Notes: generated by a model from the sequence alone, not told the origin. A stretch of 27,113 bases of DNA from CAYHKY01 sp964357355 (GCA_964357355.1 CAYHKY010000007.1:1-27113), one strand, 5' to 3'. Counted from the stretch's first letter, positions 1 through 9,150 are shown. Translations and numbers: made by a program.

Positions 1-2034
1 GCGTTTTATTTTTTCAGAAACTCAATACCTTCACTAAGCGGCATACTGCAATCAAGCGGTGCGGTTTGGAAATATGACAAAAAAATCCCCACGGCCCTGA
101 CCGCTACTTCCGGCAAGGAGAACGAAATCAGCATCGGCGATCTTAATACCAATGGTGTCTATATTGTTTTACCCAAAGGCACATTTGACATAGATACTGC
201 GATCGAATTAAAAACTCCTGACAAAGTCCCCAATTATATAAAGTCCGAAATGACCCCACTTGGCTCCCCCATAGAAATCTCCGCCGGAGACAAACCAATC
301 CGTTTAAATGAAAAAATAAAGATTACTATGTCTTACGATCCGGCCATAGTACCTAAAGATACTGAAGTCAAAAAGATTCGGGTTCTTTACTACGACGGCA
401 CCAACTGGGAATCTATCCGCCCGGTCTCTGTGGATTTGGGGAAAAGCCAGGTGGTTTTTGAATCGTATCACTTCAGTTTTTTCGGTATCAATAAAGTTGA
501 CGACGAGACTAAAATTACGGAAAAATGGATCAAGTCTGCGGCATTTGACAAGACGCTAAGAGACGGACTCAATCAAAAATCTGATTTTTTGGCAAATCAA
601 GTCGTGGACATGATGCTTAAAAAGATGGGCATATCGGATGAATCCACGAAAGGAAAAATACTCGCGGACATACTCAAAGATGACGGGTATGCTGATGTCG
701 TTAAAGCATATGCCGCCGGAGATGTCGTGGGCGGCGGCCAAAAGGTTGCGGCGCTGTGCGGATCCAAGATTGTCGAACTGGTCCCGGAAAGTACTCTTTC
801 CACTGCTTTGGGCGGCGTGGCTGGATCTGCAGAAGATATTGCAGCGGCAGGAAAAGCACTCGGAAGTCTTGCAGCCGGTCAGTATAAAGATGCGGCAAAA
901 ATCATTGGCGAACAGATTGCTGATAAATTTCTGGTCGTCACGGCCGGAAAAATCGCCGTGCAGGTAATGGGTGCCCAGATTGAAAGCTGGAAAAATGCGG
1001 AAGTAGAAGCGGCATTCCAGGCATATAAAAACGGAGCCAACGGAGCGTTCTGGGGATACAACGTCGATAAAAATGATTTTGATGCCGTTTGGACTCAGAT
1101 GAAAGGAGCCAGCCGCCAATTGGAGATTGAGGCAATTGCCTACGAAAATCATATCCGTGAAGAGGCTGGTATGCCCACACTTACCGAAAAGGAAGAAGAA
1201 TCGGTCCGGGCAACCGTCAAAGAATCCTACCGTACCCAGTTTGCGATTCGTATAGACAAAGACGCGGAAATTAAAAAGAATGAAGAAAATCTTCGTACGA
1301 TGGTTGCGGCTTTTAAAAAAGCGGATTTCTTTTCCGGCGCGCTTGCTCCCGCGGGACTGGATAAAGGTCTGGACTACGAAAACACCCTGGATGTCCTTTC
1401 CCACTTTATGACAAAAATGATGAACGATACCAATAGGTTTGATTTATCGGACAAAACAGGACTCCTAGTTACCGGCAAGCTGTCTTTGGAAGATCTGGTG
1501 CAGGGAGCGCGGATCTATTTTTCTGAGCCGGATGGTAAAAAGCAGTATGGACAATTCCTTAAAGACCGTTTTGGCATTAACCCATTTCCGAAATTATCCG
1601 ATATTGGGGGGGCATGGGAAAACGGATCGATGACTATCACGGATGTCATATTTTCTGATGAGCTGAAAAAAGCTATAGAAGAAGGCAACGCGCCCAAGGA
1701 GGAGGGGTGTGATTTTTCCCAGATTTTTGAAAAGCTGAATGAGATGAAAGGAAAAGCGATGCCCGTTTCTTTTTCGCTGACTCCAACCAGCGAAACTGCC
1801 GGAACTATGCTATTTTCATCCGGCGGTAAAGATCAAAAACCCTTGCCTTTTACCTATACGGATGGCGTGATTGCTGCCAGTATTACGGAAAGCGGCGGAG
1901 TTGGTGCCATATCCCTTGCCATATCTCAAGACGCAAGTGGCTACAGTGCAGCCGGATCTATGAATATCAGTTATAAAAATGACATGATAAAGATCATTTC
2001 CTCCATCACCGCATCAAAAGGTAAGAAAAACTGA
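1..2034 (+). CDS. Surface protein with ZU5-like domain, 5'-truncated by window edge
   Basis: The frame is open from base 1, so the first ATG at 250 is not a convincing start and the gene probably begins outside the window; 677 residues are visible. Residues ~35-160 are beta-rich and resemble ZU5-like domains of surface proteins (a proline-rich strand pattern, then 'YYDGTNWESI' and a closing 'YHFSFFGI'). Residues ~165-560 are mostly helical with charged stretches and no membrane segment. The last ~90 residues become beta-rich and rich in Gly, Ser and Thr. No enzyme motif is seen. The stop lies one base before lgt, so the two are probably co-transcribed. A role as an exported structural or adhesion protein is inferred; the signal peptide, if any, is outside the window. 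Confidence 0.7.
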   Translation, partial: AFYFFRNSIPSLSGILQSSGAVWKYDKKIPTALTATSGKENEISIGDLNTNGVYIVLPKGTFDIDTAIELKTPDKVPNYIKSEMTPLGSPIEISAGDKPIRLNEKIKITMSYDPAIVPKDTEVKKIRVLYYDGTNWESIRPVSVDLGKSQVVFESYHFSFFGINKVDDETKITEKWIKSAAFDKTLRDGLNQKSDFLANQVVDMMLKKMGISDESTKGKILADILKDDGYADVVKAYAAGDVVGGGQKVAALCGSKIVELVPESTLSTALGGVAGSAEDIAAAGKALGSLAAGQYKDAAKIIGEQIADKFLVVTAGKIAVQVMGAQIESWKNAEVEAAFQAYKNGANGAFWGYNVDKNDFDAVWTQMKGASRQLEIEAIAYENHIREEAGMPTLTEKEEESVRATVKESYRTQFAIRIDKDAEIKKNEENLRTMVAAFKKADFFSGALAPAGLDKGLDYENTLDVLSHFMTKMMNDTNRFDLSDKTGLLVTGKLSLEDLVQGARIYFSEPDGKKQYGQFLKDRFGINPFPKLSDIGGAWENGSMTITDVIFSDELKKAIEEGNAPKEEGCDFSQIFEKLNEMKGKAMPVSFSLTPTSETAGTMLFSSGGKDQKPLPFTYTDGVIAASITESGGVGAISLAISQDASGYSAAGSMNISYKNDMIKIISSITASKGKKN

Positions 2035-2035
2035 C

Positions 2036-2848
2036 ATGTATCCGGAGCTCATACATCTGCAAACCTCACTCGGATTAGTTCAGATTAATTCATATTCGTT
2101 TTTTTTGTGGATCGCAATCCTGGTGGTGGCCTTGGGTTTCTATCGGCGTTACCGTATACACAATCTATCGCGAAGGAAAAGTTTTATTATTAGCGCCGGC
2201 ATGATCATTATCGCTGTCGTGGGCGCAAGACTTTTTCATATCGTCACCAACATCTCGCTCTATCAAAAATATCCGGTTCAGATATTTACGTTGGATGCAA
2301 ATGGCTTTTCGATTTACGGGGCTATACTGTTAGTAGGTATGGGAGGATTTCTCACTGCACGCATCACATCTTTTCCCATGTGGAAAGTGTTTGATGAAAT
2401 GGTGCCGTATATCGGCATAAGTATAGGTATTGCTCGTATTGGATGTTTTTTGAACGGTTGCTGTTTTGGTATAGTATCCAATCTCCCATGGGCGGTACGG
2501 TTTCCAATTTTCAGCGATGCGCATCTCTACCAGATTTCAACCGGTCAGACGAATCTTGTGGCTTCATTGCCGGTCCACCCGACCCAATTGTATGAAGCGC
2601 TCGGTGCACTGATAGCCACGTTTCTTGGCATGTGGGTACACCAGAAGAAAAAAGTGAATGGGTCCGGAATACTCGTGTTTGTTGCATCGTTTAGTGTTGT
2701 CCGTTTCATAATCCATTATGTTCGTGTATTCCCTGATTCATTCGTTGGTATAGCGCCTCTGTTCCCTGCGCTGTATATAGGAATTCTATCCTTTTGTTTG
2801 TTTTTACTGTTTCAGAAAATCGCGCGCGCAAAAAATAAGTATGAATAA
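2036..2848 (+). CDS. lgt: Prolipoprotein diacylglyceryl transferase-like membrane protein
   Basis: Lgt transfers diacylglycerol from phosphatidylglycerol to the lipobox cysteine of preprolipoproteins at the cytoplasmic membrane. The 270-residue protein has about seven hydrophobic segments, which fits the family. The signature region is present as 'ARIGCFLNGCCFG' (R134, N140, G141), followed by 'HPTQLYEAL' at residues 181-189 and a late 'RFIIHYVRV' segment. The 'GCFLNGCCFG' form differs from the 'GNFING' of proteobacterial Lgt and is typical of divergent members, so substrate specificity should be taken as inferred. The ATG is one base after the stop of the upstream gene; an AGG-containing stretch lies ~12 bases upstream. 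Translation is likely coupled to the upstream surface protein. Confidence 0.85.
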   Translation: MYPELIHLQTSLGLVQINSYSFFLWIAILVVALGFYRRYRIHNLSRRKSFIISAGMIIIAVVGARLFHIVTNISLYQKYPVQIFTLDANGFSIYGAILLVGMGGFLTARITSFPMWKVFDEMVPYIGISIGIARIGCFLNGCCFGIVSNLPWAVRFPIFSDAHLYQISTGQTNLVASLPVHPTQLYEALGALIATFLGMWVHQKKKVNGSGILVFVASFSVVRFIIHYVRVFPDSFVGIAPLFPALYIGILSFCLFLLFQKIARAKNKYE

Positions 2849-2947
2849 AGTCGTAAAAGGAATCTACAGGATGTTATCATTGCCCGATGTGCAAAGCTAT
2901 TTCACTTCGGATGTGACAATTTGATTTAATCTAGCTCCTATAGGATA

Positions 2948-3817
2948 ATGTGCTTTATGTTTAACGAAAGGCGTCGCCTGGCGGAATGGTTTACCCATAC
3001 TCTCAAAGGAGAGGGGGGGATCATTGACAGGGCAGTTAAAGGACAACTTGATTTTAACCCTGCATGTTTACCAACTTTTCCCGATCCAGAAAAAGGAATA
3101 GATATATATCATTACCCAGATGGAGACGTCCTGTTTACTCGAAATAGAAACTTACAAAAAGCAAATATCGACTACATGAATGCGCGACTTATAGTCATGG
3201 GAGCGAATTTACTTGAAGAAAAAACAACTCCAAAGGTCTTTGAACAACAAACACGTGCAGTTTTACAAGCCGGAGAAGATAATCTTTTTTTTGCAGGATA
3301 CACTGAATATGAACACCTTTACTGGAGAACCGGCGTAGACAACAGGTTACAACAAAGTGTAAGCGTGTCACATATGCCAAGAAAATTAAGCCCGACCGTT
3401 ACAACCATTGCCATTCATCGTTATGCACTTGATTGGGCAGGTGATTTAATATACGGAGAGATAATTTTACGCGAGCCAACAATAACTGATGGTCTTAAAA
3501 TGAAGAGTTATCGCGAAGATCCAGTTTTTCTTATTTTTATACCAGATTGTGTTTTGGCAACAACCTATGGGCCAGGACCAGAAGTGCTTGGACAACTCAC
3601 CTATGACCAATTAGCCAAAATCGGGATACACGCTCATTTTAAAAATGAACCTCATAAAGCAACACTCGCACTTGTTGTTGACAATATTTCTTTTACCTTA
3701 ACATTGGGTAAGTTGTTGAGACCAAACTATGTCGATCTACTATTCTCCCCTTCGGAAGAATGGACTACATATAGCGGAATATCTGTTGCAACAATTCCTC
3801 AAGTAGCGCTTAATTAA
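2948..3817 (+). CDS. Hypothetical protein, 289 aa
   Basis: I do not recognise this protein. It has no signal peptide or membrane segment and reads as a soluble mixed alpha/beta protein. The C-terminal half is rich in beta-strand-like segments ('DPVFLIFIPDCVLATTYGP', 'TLALVVDNISFTLTLGKLL'). An alternative ATG at 2957 (protein beginning MFNERRRL) is plausible: AGGA at 2942-2945 is only 2 bases from the first ATG and 11 bases from the second. The gene stands alone at the left edge of the AT-rich accessory stretch, 99 bases after lgt and convergent with the decayed genes that follow. Coding potential is supported by length and unbroken frame only. Confidence 0.6.
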   Translation: MCFMFNERRRLAEWFTHTLKGEGGIIDRAVKGQLDFNPACLPTFPDPEKGIDIYHYPDGDVLFTRNRNLQKANIDYMNARLIVMGANLLEEKTTPKVFEQQTRAVLQAGEDNLFFAGYTEYEHLYWRTGVDNRLQQSVSVSHMPRKLSPTVTTIAIHRYALDWAGDLIYGEIILREPTITDGLKMKSYREDPVFLIFIPDCVLATTYGPGPEVLGQLTYDQLAKIGIHAHFKNEPHKATLALVVDNISFTLTLGKLLRPNYVDLLFSPSEEWTTYSGISVATIPQVALN

Positions 3818-3848
3818 AGAAATTATATTTTTCATACACCTTATCTGT

Positions 3849-4175
3849 TTATTTCTTTTTTGTGCGATTGATGGCGGAGAGCGTATTCTTTTTTACTTCC
3901 TGCACACGCTCTGTTATGGCTTTTTCGATATCAACAACCGTCAGATTCTGAATATAGGACAATAATTCCGGGTCGTGCGGGGTTTTGTGAAAACGATTGA
4001 GAAATGTCTCGTGATGCTCCTTGGGTAAATGCGTCAAGATAACATCCAACACATGATAATGAAGTGTCTCATCGATAATGCCGAGAAACTCCTGCTGATC
4101 CTTCGGGTCTATCCCTTTGAGCTCCACAACAAGTTAGTCAATAACTAACAGATGATCGTAAAAAAGTTTACTCAT
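3849..4175 (-). pseudogene. DUF5663-like small helical protein with in-frame TAA
   Basis: Starting at the ATG at 4175, the frame reads MSKLFYDHLLVID, then TAA at 4136-4134, then continues without a break for 94 more codons. The first usable start after the stop is GTG at 4127, which has no ribosome-binding site. The part after the stop is helical and acidic/basic ('QQEFLGIIDETLHYHVLD', 'HLPKEHHETFLNRF'), resembling the small DUF5663-type proteins common in CPR genomes; this assignment is from memory of the family. The ATG overlaps the stop of the neighbouring gene by 8 bases (TATGAGTAA), the usual arrangement in an operon, which supports 4175 as the ancestral start. TAA is one change from GAA or AAA. 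Function unknown. Confidence 0.6.
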
Positions 4176-4764
4176 AATTTAAAATTATACTCCACTGGTC
4201 CCAACGGTACATTTTCATCCCGATATCGACAAAAAACAACACAACCGGCCCTTTCTGCATGCCGACGTTGAAGCCTAAATACGCCATAACTTCCGGCGAC
4301 CCTCCGAAATGCTTACCGGTAAATGCCGCAGGTCCTGCATCGGCAATCACTGCGACAATCGTCTTTCCGTTGTCCGGATTGACGACCAAAACTTTGCGGT
4401 ATTTATACCACTCCCGTAAATACACAACGCGCTTGTTCCAATCGGGAAGATACAGAGTCTGCTAAGCAACGTAATACTTTTCTTTTTGCACAAGGTCCTC
4501 GGTCATCTTACCTTTGGAATCAGCAAAATACCTCCATGCACCCAGGCCCGGTGTAATACCGGAACGCAAAAACGCTCCATGATCACTCGCACTATCTCCA
4601 GGATATCTTGGGAGATGCTGTTCTGCACCAATGAGACCATACGCTTGATTAAGATGCTCTCCATCAAGCTCTACCTGTGCATCATGTTTTAAATAGAATA
4701 CTAAGTTGTTTTTCCTTTTCTTTATCCAAAGGTTCAACCTTAGATGGCAAAAGGTTTGCAAGTC
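4168..4764 (-). pseudogene. Decayed RlpA-like/double-psi beta-barrel protein gene
   Basis: Two open segments in one frame (4462-4761 and 4168-4461) are separated only by a TAG at 4464-4462. The second part contains 'NPDNGKTIVAVIADAGPA' followed by 'GKHFGGSPEVMAYLGF', similar in layout to RlpA-like double-psi beta-barrel domains (NxxNGKsvvVrvnDrGP...LS...A..LG). The first part holds 'HLPRYPGDSASDHGAF' and 'ITPGLGAWRYF'. Near 4690 the plausible coding frame changes: upstream of it another frame reads 'LLPSKVEPLDKEKEKQLSIL' before a stop, suggesting a frameshift. The 5' end is cut where the hairpin repeat begins (~4766). With a frameshift, a nonsense codon and a missing N-terminus this is a dead gene. 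It probably encoded an exported cell-wall-related protein, by inference from the domain. Confidence 0.65.
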
Positions 4765-4765
4765 C

Positions 4766-4790
4766 TGTCTATTCCACCTGAAAGGTGGAA
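4766..4790. repeat. Hairpin repeat, short copy
   Basis: TTCCACCT-GAA-AGGTGGAA at 4772-4790 is a perfect 8-bp inverted repeat with a 3-base loop, preceded by TCTA. It is the same core as the copies at 4811-4829, 9221-9239 and 11654-11672. It sits at the broken 5' end of the decayed barrel-protein gene. Confidence 0.8.
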
Positions 4791-4795
4791 GTTCG

Positions 4796-4834
4796 CAGGT
4801 GGCGTATCTATTCCACCTGAAAGGTGGAATCTAT
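4796..4834. repeat. Hairpin repeat, long copy
   Basis: The unit begins CAGGTGGCGTATCTA and continues into the same perfect hairpin (4811-4829, loop GAA), then TCTAT. The same left part precedes the hairpin at 9205 and 11637. The 3' end of the isochorismatase-like gene runs into the hairpin, which provides its last six residues and its TAG stop. Confidence 0.8.
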
Positions 4835-5350
4835 TTCTTCTGAAGAAGTTAGTATCTTGCGGCTTAAATTACTTTTGAGTGAATTGATTGCATTTTGGTG
4901 ATATTCCAAACCATGACTAGCCGCACACAAATCTATAATAACTTTTACATTATAACCTCTTTCAAATGCCTCCATAGTTGATGTATAGACACAAGCATGG
5001 GTATCCATACCGCATATGTAAAGCTGGGAAATATCCTCCTTATCCAATAATTGGACGAATTCTTTTACTCGAAAAATTGAGAAGGCGGCTTTCTTTGTAT
5101 AAACTAAGGCATTTTTTGTGTAAGGTATGAGTTCTGGTGCAATTTCCGTTTCTGGTTCACTGGTCATCTTTTGCCAATTCAAAACCTTAAACCAATTAGA
5201 TCCAGGTTGATTTTGGAACTTGAAGAACACTATATAGTCAAAAATTTTGGCATTATCTTTTAGAAAACTGGCGATTTTTACAGGAAGGATTTTAGTATTT
5301 TCGTTTATTAAATGCTTTTGTACGTCGATTATTATCAATGATTTTTTCAT
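4808..5350 (-). CDS. Isochorismatase-family cysteine hydrolase
   Basis: The 180-residue protein has the family fold and catalytic triad: D9 in 'IIIDVQKH', K87 in 'YTKKAAFSIF' and C120 in 'GMDTHACVYTS', with the usual 'ERGYNVKVIIDLCAAS' after the cysteine. Members hydrolyse isochorismate, nicotinamide or other small amides; the substrate here cannot be told from sequence. Length is normal for the family. The last residues (DSTFQVE) and the TAG are encoded by the hairpin repeat, so the native C-terminus has probably been replaced by a few repeat-derived residues. The ATG lies 3 bases after the stop of the decayed RibD_C-like gene, so the two were probably an operon. No membrane segment or signal peptide; cytoplasmic. 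Confidence 0.85.
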   Translation of the reverse strand: MKKSLIIIDVQKHLINENTKILPVKIASFLKDNAKIFDYIVFFKFQNQPGSNWFKVLNWQKMTSEPETEIAPELIPYTKNALVYTKKAAFSIFRVKEFVQLLDKEDISQLYICGMDTHACVYTSTMEAFERGYNVKVIIDLCAASHGLEYHQNAINSLKSNLSRKILTSSEEIDSTFQVE

Positions 5351-5352
5351 AA

Positions 5353-5607
5353 CTATTTCTCAACCTGGTAATGAAGCTGGATACCATATATACCAATTTG
5401 TTTAGTATCAATGAGTCTCAGCTTTAGATCTGCGTACGCATTTTCGTTAATCATTAAGTCAAAGGTTGTTTTCCCAACTATTAGATTTCCAATTTCTTTA
5501 ACTTTGTTTGAGTAACTTTAAAATTCAGCGTTAGTCCAAGGAGTATTGTGATTTGGCTTGGCCACATATCCATTTACCGATATTGCCATGTATAAAACTA
5601 CTTTCAT
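5353..5607 (-). pseudogene. Remnant of a dihydrofolate-reductase-like / RibD C-terminal domain gene
   Basis: From the ATG at 5607 the frame reads MKVVLYMAISVNGYVAKP, the typical start of RibD_C/DHFR-like proteins, then reaches TAA at 5520-5518, and continues as 'YSNKVKEIGNLIVGKTTFDLM', the family's second conserved block. It then jumps to 'LKLRLIDTKQIG' and 'IQLHYQVEK', which match the family's usual C-terminus. About 80-100 residues normally found between the last two blocks are absent, so there is both a nonsense mutation and an internal deletion. Members reduce pterin- or pyrimidine-like substrates with NADPH. The gene ends 3 bases before the isochorismatase-like gene. It is non-functional as it stands. 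Confidence 0.7.
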
Positions 5608-5621
5608 AATTTATAATTCTC

Positions 5622-5689
5622 TAAAAGTTATATATTTCTTTTAAAAAATCAATTTTAATAAATTTTGTATTCAGTTGAGAACCGTCCCC
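5622..5689. repeat. Palindromic MITE-like element, copy A (left end decayed)
   Basis: The right end TTGAGAACCGTCCCC (5675-5689) matches the right ends at 6620 and 9983. The AT-rich interior (TATATTTCTTTTAAAAAAT...) aligns with copy B. The expected left end GGGGACGGTTTTCAA is only barely recognisable. No open reading frame lies inside it. Confidence 0.65.
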
Positions 5690-5821
5690 ATCATTATATA
5701 AACTTTAATAAAATGCAAATCTATTTATTTTCAGAAGTTTGTTGGTGTTGAGAATGAGCAATATTATCAATTGAATTAAGTTTTTGTTAAAATAAGCGTT
5801 AACAGGTAGGCTTATAATCTT

Positions 5822-6496
5822 ATGATTAAAGAAGTCGCTATTTATGTAAAAGGCAAACCAAGTCTTATTCAGATAGCTAAAGATGGAGTTTGGGAGAAAA
5901 CTTGGGACATTGATCCTGCAAAAACAATTCCTGGTGACGGAGAAATTGAAAGATATATAAACAGTAGTGCTTTCAAAAATATTTCTATCGAAGTAGTTTT
6001 CCGAGAACTCGAGGGTCATTATATTTTAGGACTTATGTTTAATGACCATATGAATATAAAAGGTCCAAAAGAGTTTTTGAAAATTTTCATGACTCTTGTA
6101 GTGAATTATCAAAACTTCGACACTTTTGTTAGAAACTTGAATTTAGAAATAGTTGGTCATCAATTTTTACTTACCGGAACACCGGATCTTATACGTATTG
6201 GGATAGTCAACCATTGGTTCTCTGTTGGTCCAGTCCTTCTCTGGCAAAGAGATTTACCCAAGGAAATGTCACTACAAAAACTTGAGGAGAGATTAAGAAC
6301 TAAACCTGAAGTAATCGAAACTAATCTGAACTACCAAGGAATGAGCTTTATATTTAACTTGAAGGACAAAGGGTCTGGTCCTTGTCATTGGATGAAATCG
6401 CCTTGTAGCAAAAATGAAAACAAGGTATGGAGAATTGATCGCCAAATGATTCTTAAATACCTTCACGATTGGCAGGGGTTTAACACGAATACCTAA
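5822..6496 (+). CDS. Hypothetical protein, 224 aa
   Basis: I do not recognise this protein. It is soluble and lacks a signal peptide. The N-terminal ~70 residues look like alternating strands ('KEVAIYVKGKPSLIQIAKDG'), the middle contains a hydrophobic helix ('FLKIFMTLVVNY'), and the C-terminal part has a cysteine/histidine cluster, C-H-W-M-K-S-P-C, around residues 191-198 that could bind a metal. No ribosome-binding site precedes the ATG. TATAAT at 5813-5818 lies only 3 bases upstream, but has no good -35 box. The gene lies between copies A and B of the palindromic element, an island-like context. Intact frame and length support coding. Confidence 0.6.
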   Translation: MIKEVAIYVKGKPSLIQIAKDGVWEKTWDIDPAKTIPGDGEIERYINSSAFKNISIEVVFRELEGHYILGLMFNDHMNIKGPKEFLKIFMTLVVNYQNFDTFVRNLNLEIVGHQFLLTGTPDLIRIGIVNHWFSVGPVLLWQRDLPKEMSLQKLEERLRTKPEVIETNLNYQGMSFIFNLKDKGSGPCHWMKSPCSKNENKVWRIDRQMILKYLHDWQGFNTNT

Positions 6497-6560
6497 AAGT
6501 TCTCTATTTGGGTTTACTCACCTAACTTGCCGCATGTCTAATCATTAGGTCCACGTCAAC

Positions 6561-6634
6561 GGGGATAGTTTTCAAATATTTCTTTTAAGAAAATTAATTT
6601 ATATCAAAATTTTATTCGGTTGAGAACCGTCCTC
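6561..6634. repeat. Palindromic MITE-like element, copy B
   Basis: 74 bp bounded by GGGGATAGTTTTCAA (6561-6575) and TTGAGAACCGTCCTC (6620-6634), which are imperfect inverted repeats of each other. The interior is AT-rich with no coding frame. It occupies the gap between the 224-residue protein gene and the metalloprotease gene. Confidence 0.75.
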
Positions 6635-6691
6635 TTTTGACTATCAATATAAATAATTGACTATTCTTCTTAGATATCCCTACAATTAAGT

Positions 6692-9139
6692 ATGAGGCGA
6701 TTTTTGCTTTTCATTTCTATTTTCTTATTTTTTGTAATTATTATAGCTACCTCCGGTTATTTTATTTTGCAACTTAGACTTAAACCTCAATCCGAAGCCC
6801 AAAAGCTCACCCAGGATTTTAAACAATCACTTAAAAACTACCAGATTGCAAAACCAGGGGAAAAATCAGAAAAACTTAACCAACTGGTTCAAGCAGCTTC
6901 CAAACGTAAAGATAAACTCAAACAGGAATTAAAAACAAATCCACAGGAAGTGTTTAAGCAAATGCTGCCTGAAATAACCCGGGCAGAACTTCCCGAAGAA
7001 CTGAAATTACAAAACTTGGTGGAAATAGAAGCAACTATTCAAGGTCAACTCAGACTCACAATTTATGATGATTTTAAAAAACAAGAGACAAAGGAGGAAT
7101 TTAAAGTCCATACGAAAGAAAGACAATATACACTTTTTTTTGCAGCTGGAGCTGCTCCCAAAAACTCTTTGGGAAGTGAAGTCAGTGCGACCGGTCTGCT
7201 TATTGACAATGCACTTTTACTTAATTCCACAGAAAATTTGAATATATTTGATACCAATATTCCTTTTCAAATTACTCCCGTACTTGGTGAAGTCAAAATC
7301 GCGGCGATTTTGCTTAATTTTTCAAATGATACCCGAGAGTTATTTGATAAAGAGCTTATAAGACAAACCATAGGGGGAACTGGAAACACATTAGCTTCCT
7401 ACTATCATGAAAACTCATTTAATAAAGTTCAGATTACGAATGATGTGTTTGGCTACTTTACTATTGGGGCAGAAAAACCTACCACTGATTGCTGGGATGA
7501 TAACTTATGGGCAGACCAGGCTGACCAAAAAGCTCAAGACGCGGGTATAGACCTTTCAAGTTATAAGTACCGGTTTTATTTTTTCCCTGGAATGGAGGGA
7601 AATTCATGTTTCGCAAGAGCCTGGGCTTCTTATCCTTATCCTGGTATTTCCTATGTCAGATCCTGGTTTACTCCGGATGGAGTCGATGCCTTTGTATTAA
7701 CTCATGAGTTTGGTCATAACTTAGGCTTGTATCATGCAAATATGATTCTTTGTCCAAACGAACCTATAGGTTCATTTTTAAATAATCTTTTGGACTGCCA
7801 ACGCTATGAATATGGCGATTATCTAGATGTCATGGGCAGCTGGGGAAACAGAAATTTAAATCATTTTACTGCCATACATAAAACAAGCATTGGTTGGTTT
7901 GATTCAAGTCAAATTAGGCAAATAATACAAAGTGGCACCTATACAATTACTAATTTGGAAACAGATGCAGCCGGGACAAAAGGACTAATGATCTCAATTC
8001 CCAACAGTAATGATCCGAATAATCGGGAAGTATACTATATGGATTATCGCCAACCAATTGGATTTGATAGTACTTTACCTCTACCTGCAACTATCGGGAC
8101 ACTCTTATATCTTGGAAATCCTATATTTCTAAATCAAGCGACCTATTTAATTGATATGCATCAAGGTTGGGCACCCGGATATAACTCAGCAAGTTCTGAT
8201 GCCCCTCTTCGTGATGGGGAACAATTTGTAGATACTGAAAACGGGATAACGATTACTCAAATTAGTCATACACCCCAAGAAGTCACACTTACAATTGATC
8301 TCAAGGAAGTTGATGTCTGTAGACGCAATCCCCCCATAATTCACGTTGAGCCTCAGGAACAAACTGGAAGTATTAATCAACTACTAAACTATACCGTAAC
8401 GTTGACCAATACTGATACCAATAAATGTGGCGCGACGCAATTTGATTTGCGAGGTTATTATAATAATCAGTGGAATATTTCTATAAATCCTGTTCAAATA
8501 ACACTTCCACCAGGAAATTCAGCTTCGACCCAATTAACAGTAACTCCCTTAATTGCAAATATTTCCGGAGGTCCACATCTAATTCATATCAATGCTTCCT
8601 CCCATATCAGTAATTTTCATAATGCACAAAGTTATGCCGTATATCGACTAACAGGTAATCCCTTAACTGTCAGAATCCATCCTGCCGGAGCTATAAACAC
8701 ATCGACGACAACTATTTCAGAAATAGGGTTGTCCGCTCTTGCCTATGATGAAAATAGTAATCCCATCTGGTCGGGTGTTACATATGAATGGGGTATGAGT
8801 TCGACTAATTCTGTGGGTATAATTTCCAACACCCCTTATGGCAACAATATTGCCACTTTCAAACCACTTCGGCCAGGAGACGGTAGTTTGTATGTCAATG
8901 CACGATACAATAATTTAACTGCGTTAATTGCTATACCAGTCACTGTAACCGGTATTTATTCCTCCCCTAATCCATCTAATTCTCCAAGTAGCTCGCCTAT
9001 GCCTACTCCCTCTTTTACAATTAATGATTTACAATTTCTACTCCAGCAATATTTGACTACAAATGATAATAATTATCAACCACAAGATAATAAAATAAAT
9101 ATGCTGGATGCTGCATATGTCATTGGCAACTTAAATTGA
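6692..9139 (+). CDS. Membrane-anchored metalloprotease with dockerin-like tail
   Basis: An 815-residue exported zinc protease. Residues ~4-28 form a signal anchor ('FLLFISIFLFFVIIIATSGY'), followed by a charged helical linker (~30-110). The catalytic domain carries HEFGHNLGLYH (H338, E339, H342, H348), the metzincin-type HExxHxxGxxH site, and a Met-turn-like 'LDVMGSWG' with M381, then 'AIHKTSIGW', as in gametolysin/M11- and M6-type peptidases. From ~545 there are two beta-sandwich regions, the first like NEW3/Ig-type domains, the second Big-like. A Ser/Pro linker (~760-775) leads to a C-terminal module with 'DNKINMLDAAYV', resembling a dockerin repeat. The same module ends the next secreted protein. 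The frame is intact. No clear ribosome-binding site is seen. Likely displayed on the outer face and active on extracellular proteins. Confidence 0.85.
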   Translation: MRRFLLFISIFLFFVIIIATSGYFILQLRLKPQSEAQKLTQDFKQSLKNYQIAKPGEKSEKLNQLVQAASKRKDKLKQELKTNPQEVFKQMLPEITRAELPEELKLQNLVEIEATIQGQLRLTIYDDFKKQETKEEFKVHTKERQYTLFFAAGAAPKNSLGSEVSATGLLIDNALLLNSTENLNIFDTNIPFQITPVLGEVKIAAILLNFSNDTRELFDKELIRQTIGGTGNTLASYYHENSFNKVQITNDVFGYFTIGAEKPTTDCWDDNLWADQADQKAQDAGIDLSSYKYRFYFFPGMEGNSCFARAWASYPYPGISYVRSWFTPDGVDAFVLTHEFGHNLGLYHANMILCPNEPIGSFLNNLLDCQRYEYGDYLDVMGSWGNRNLNHFTAIHKTSIGWFDSSQIRQIIQSGTYTITNLETDAAGTKGLMISIPNSNDPNNREVYYMDYRQPIGFDSTLPLPATIGTLLYLGNPIFLNQATYLIDMHQGWAPGYNSASSDAPLRDGEQFVDTENGITITQISHTPQEVTLTIDLKEVDVCRRNPPIIHVEPQEQTGSINQLLNYTVTLTNTDTNKCGATQFDLRGYYNNQWNISINPVQITLPPGNSASTQLTVTPLIANISGGPHLIHINASSHISNFHNAQSYAVYRLTGNPLTVRIHPAGAINTSTTTISEIGLSALAYDENSNPIWSGVTYEWGMSSTNSVGIISNTPYGNNIATFKPLRPGDGSLYVNARYNNLTALIAIPVTVTGIYSSPNPSNSPSSSPMPTPSFTINDLQFLLQQYLTTNDNNYQPQDNKINMLDAAYVIGNLN

Positions 9140-9150
9140 GCTGAACGGTC

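Noticed and set aside
556..1404. 282-codon minus-strand frame opposite the surface protein gene
   Set aside because: Cysteine- and phenylalanine-rich shadow of the plus-strand gene, with no family-like motif.
4766..4834. CRISPR array from the repeated hairpin units
   Set aside because: Only two units lie together, the other copies are kilobases away, and there are no regular spacers or cas genes.
5784..5818. Promoter TTGTTA...TATAAT before the 224-residue gene
   Set aside because: The spacer is 23 bases and the -10 box is only 3 bases from the ATG, so it is not convincing.
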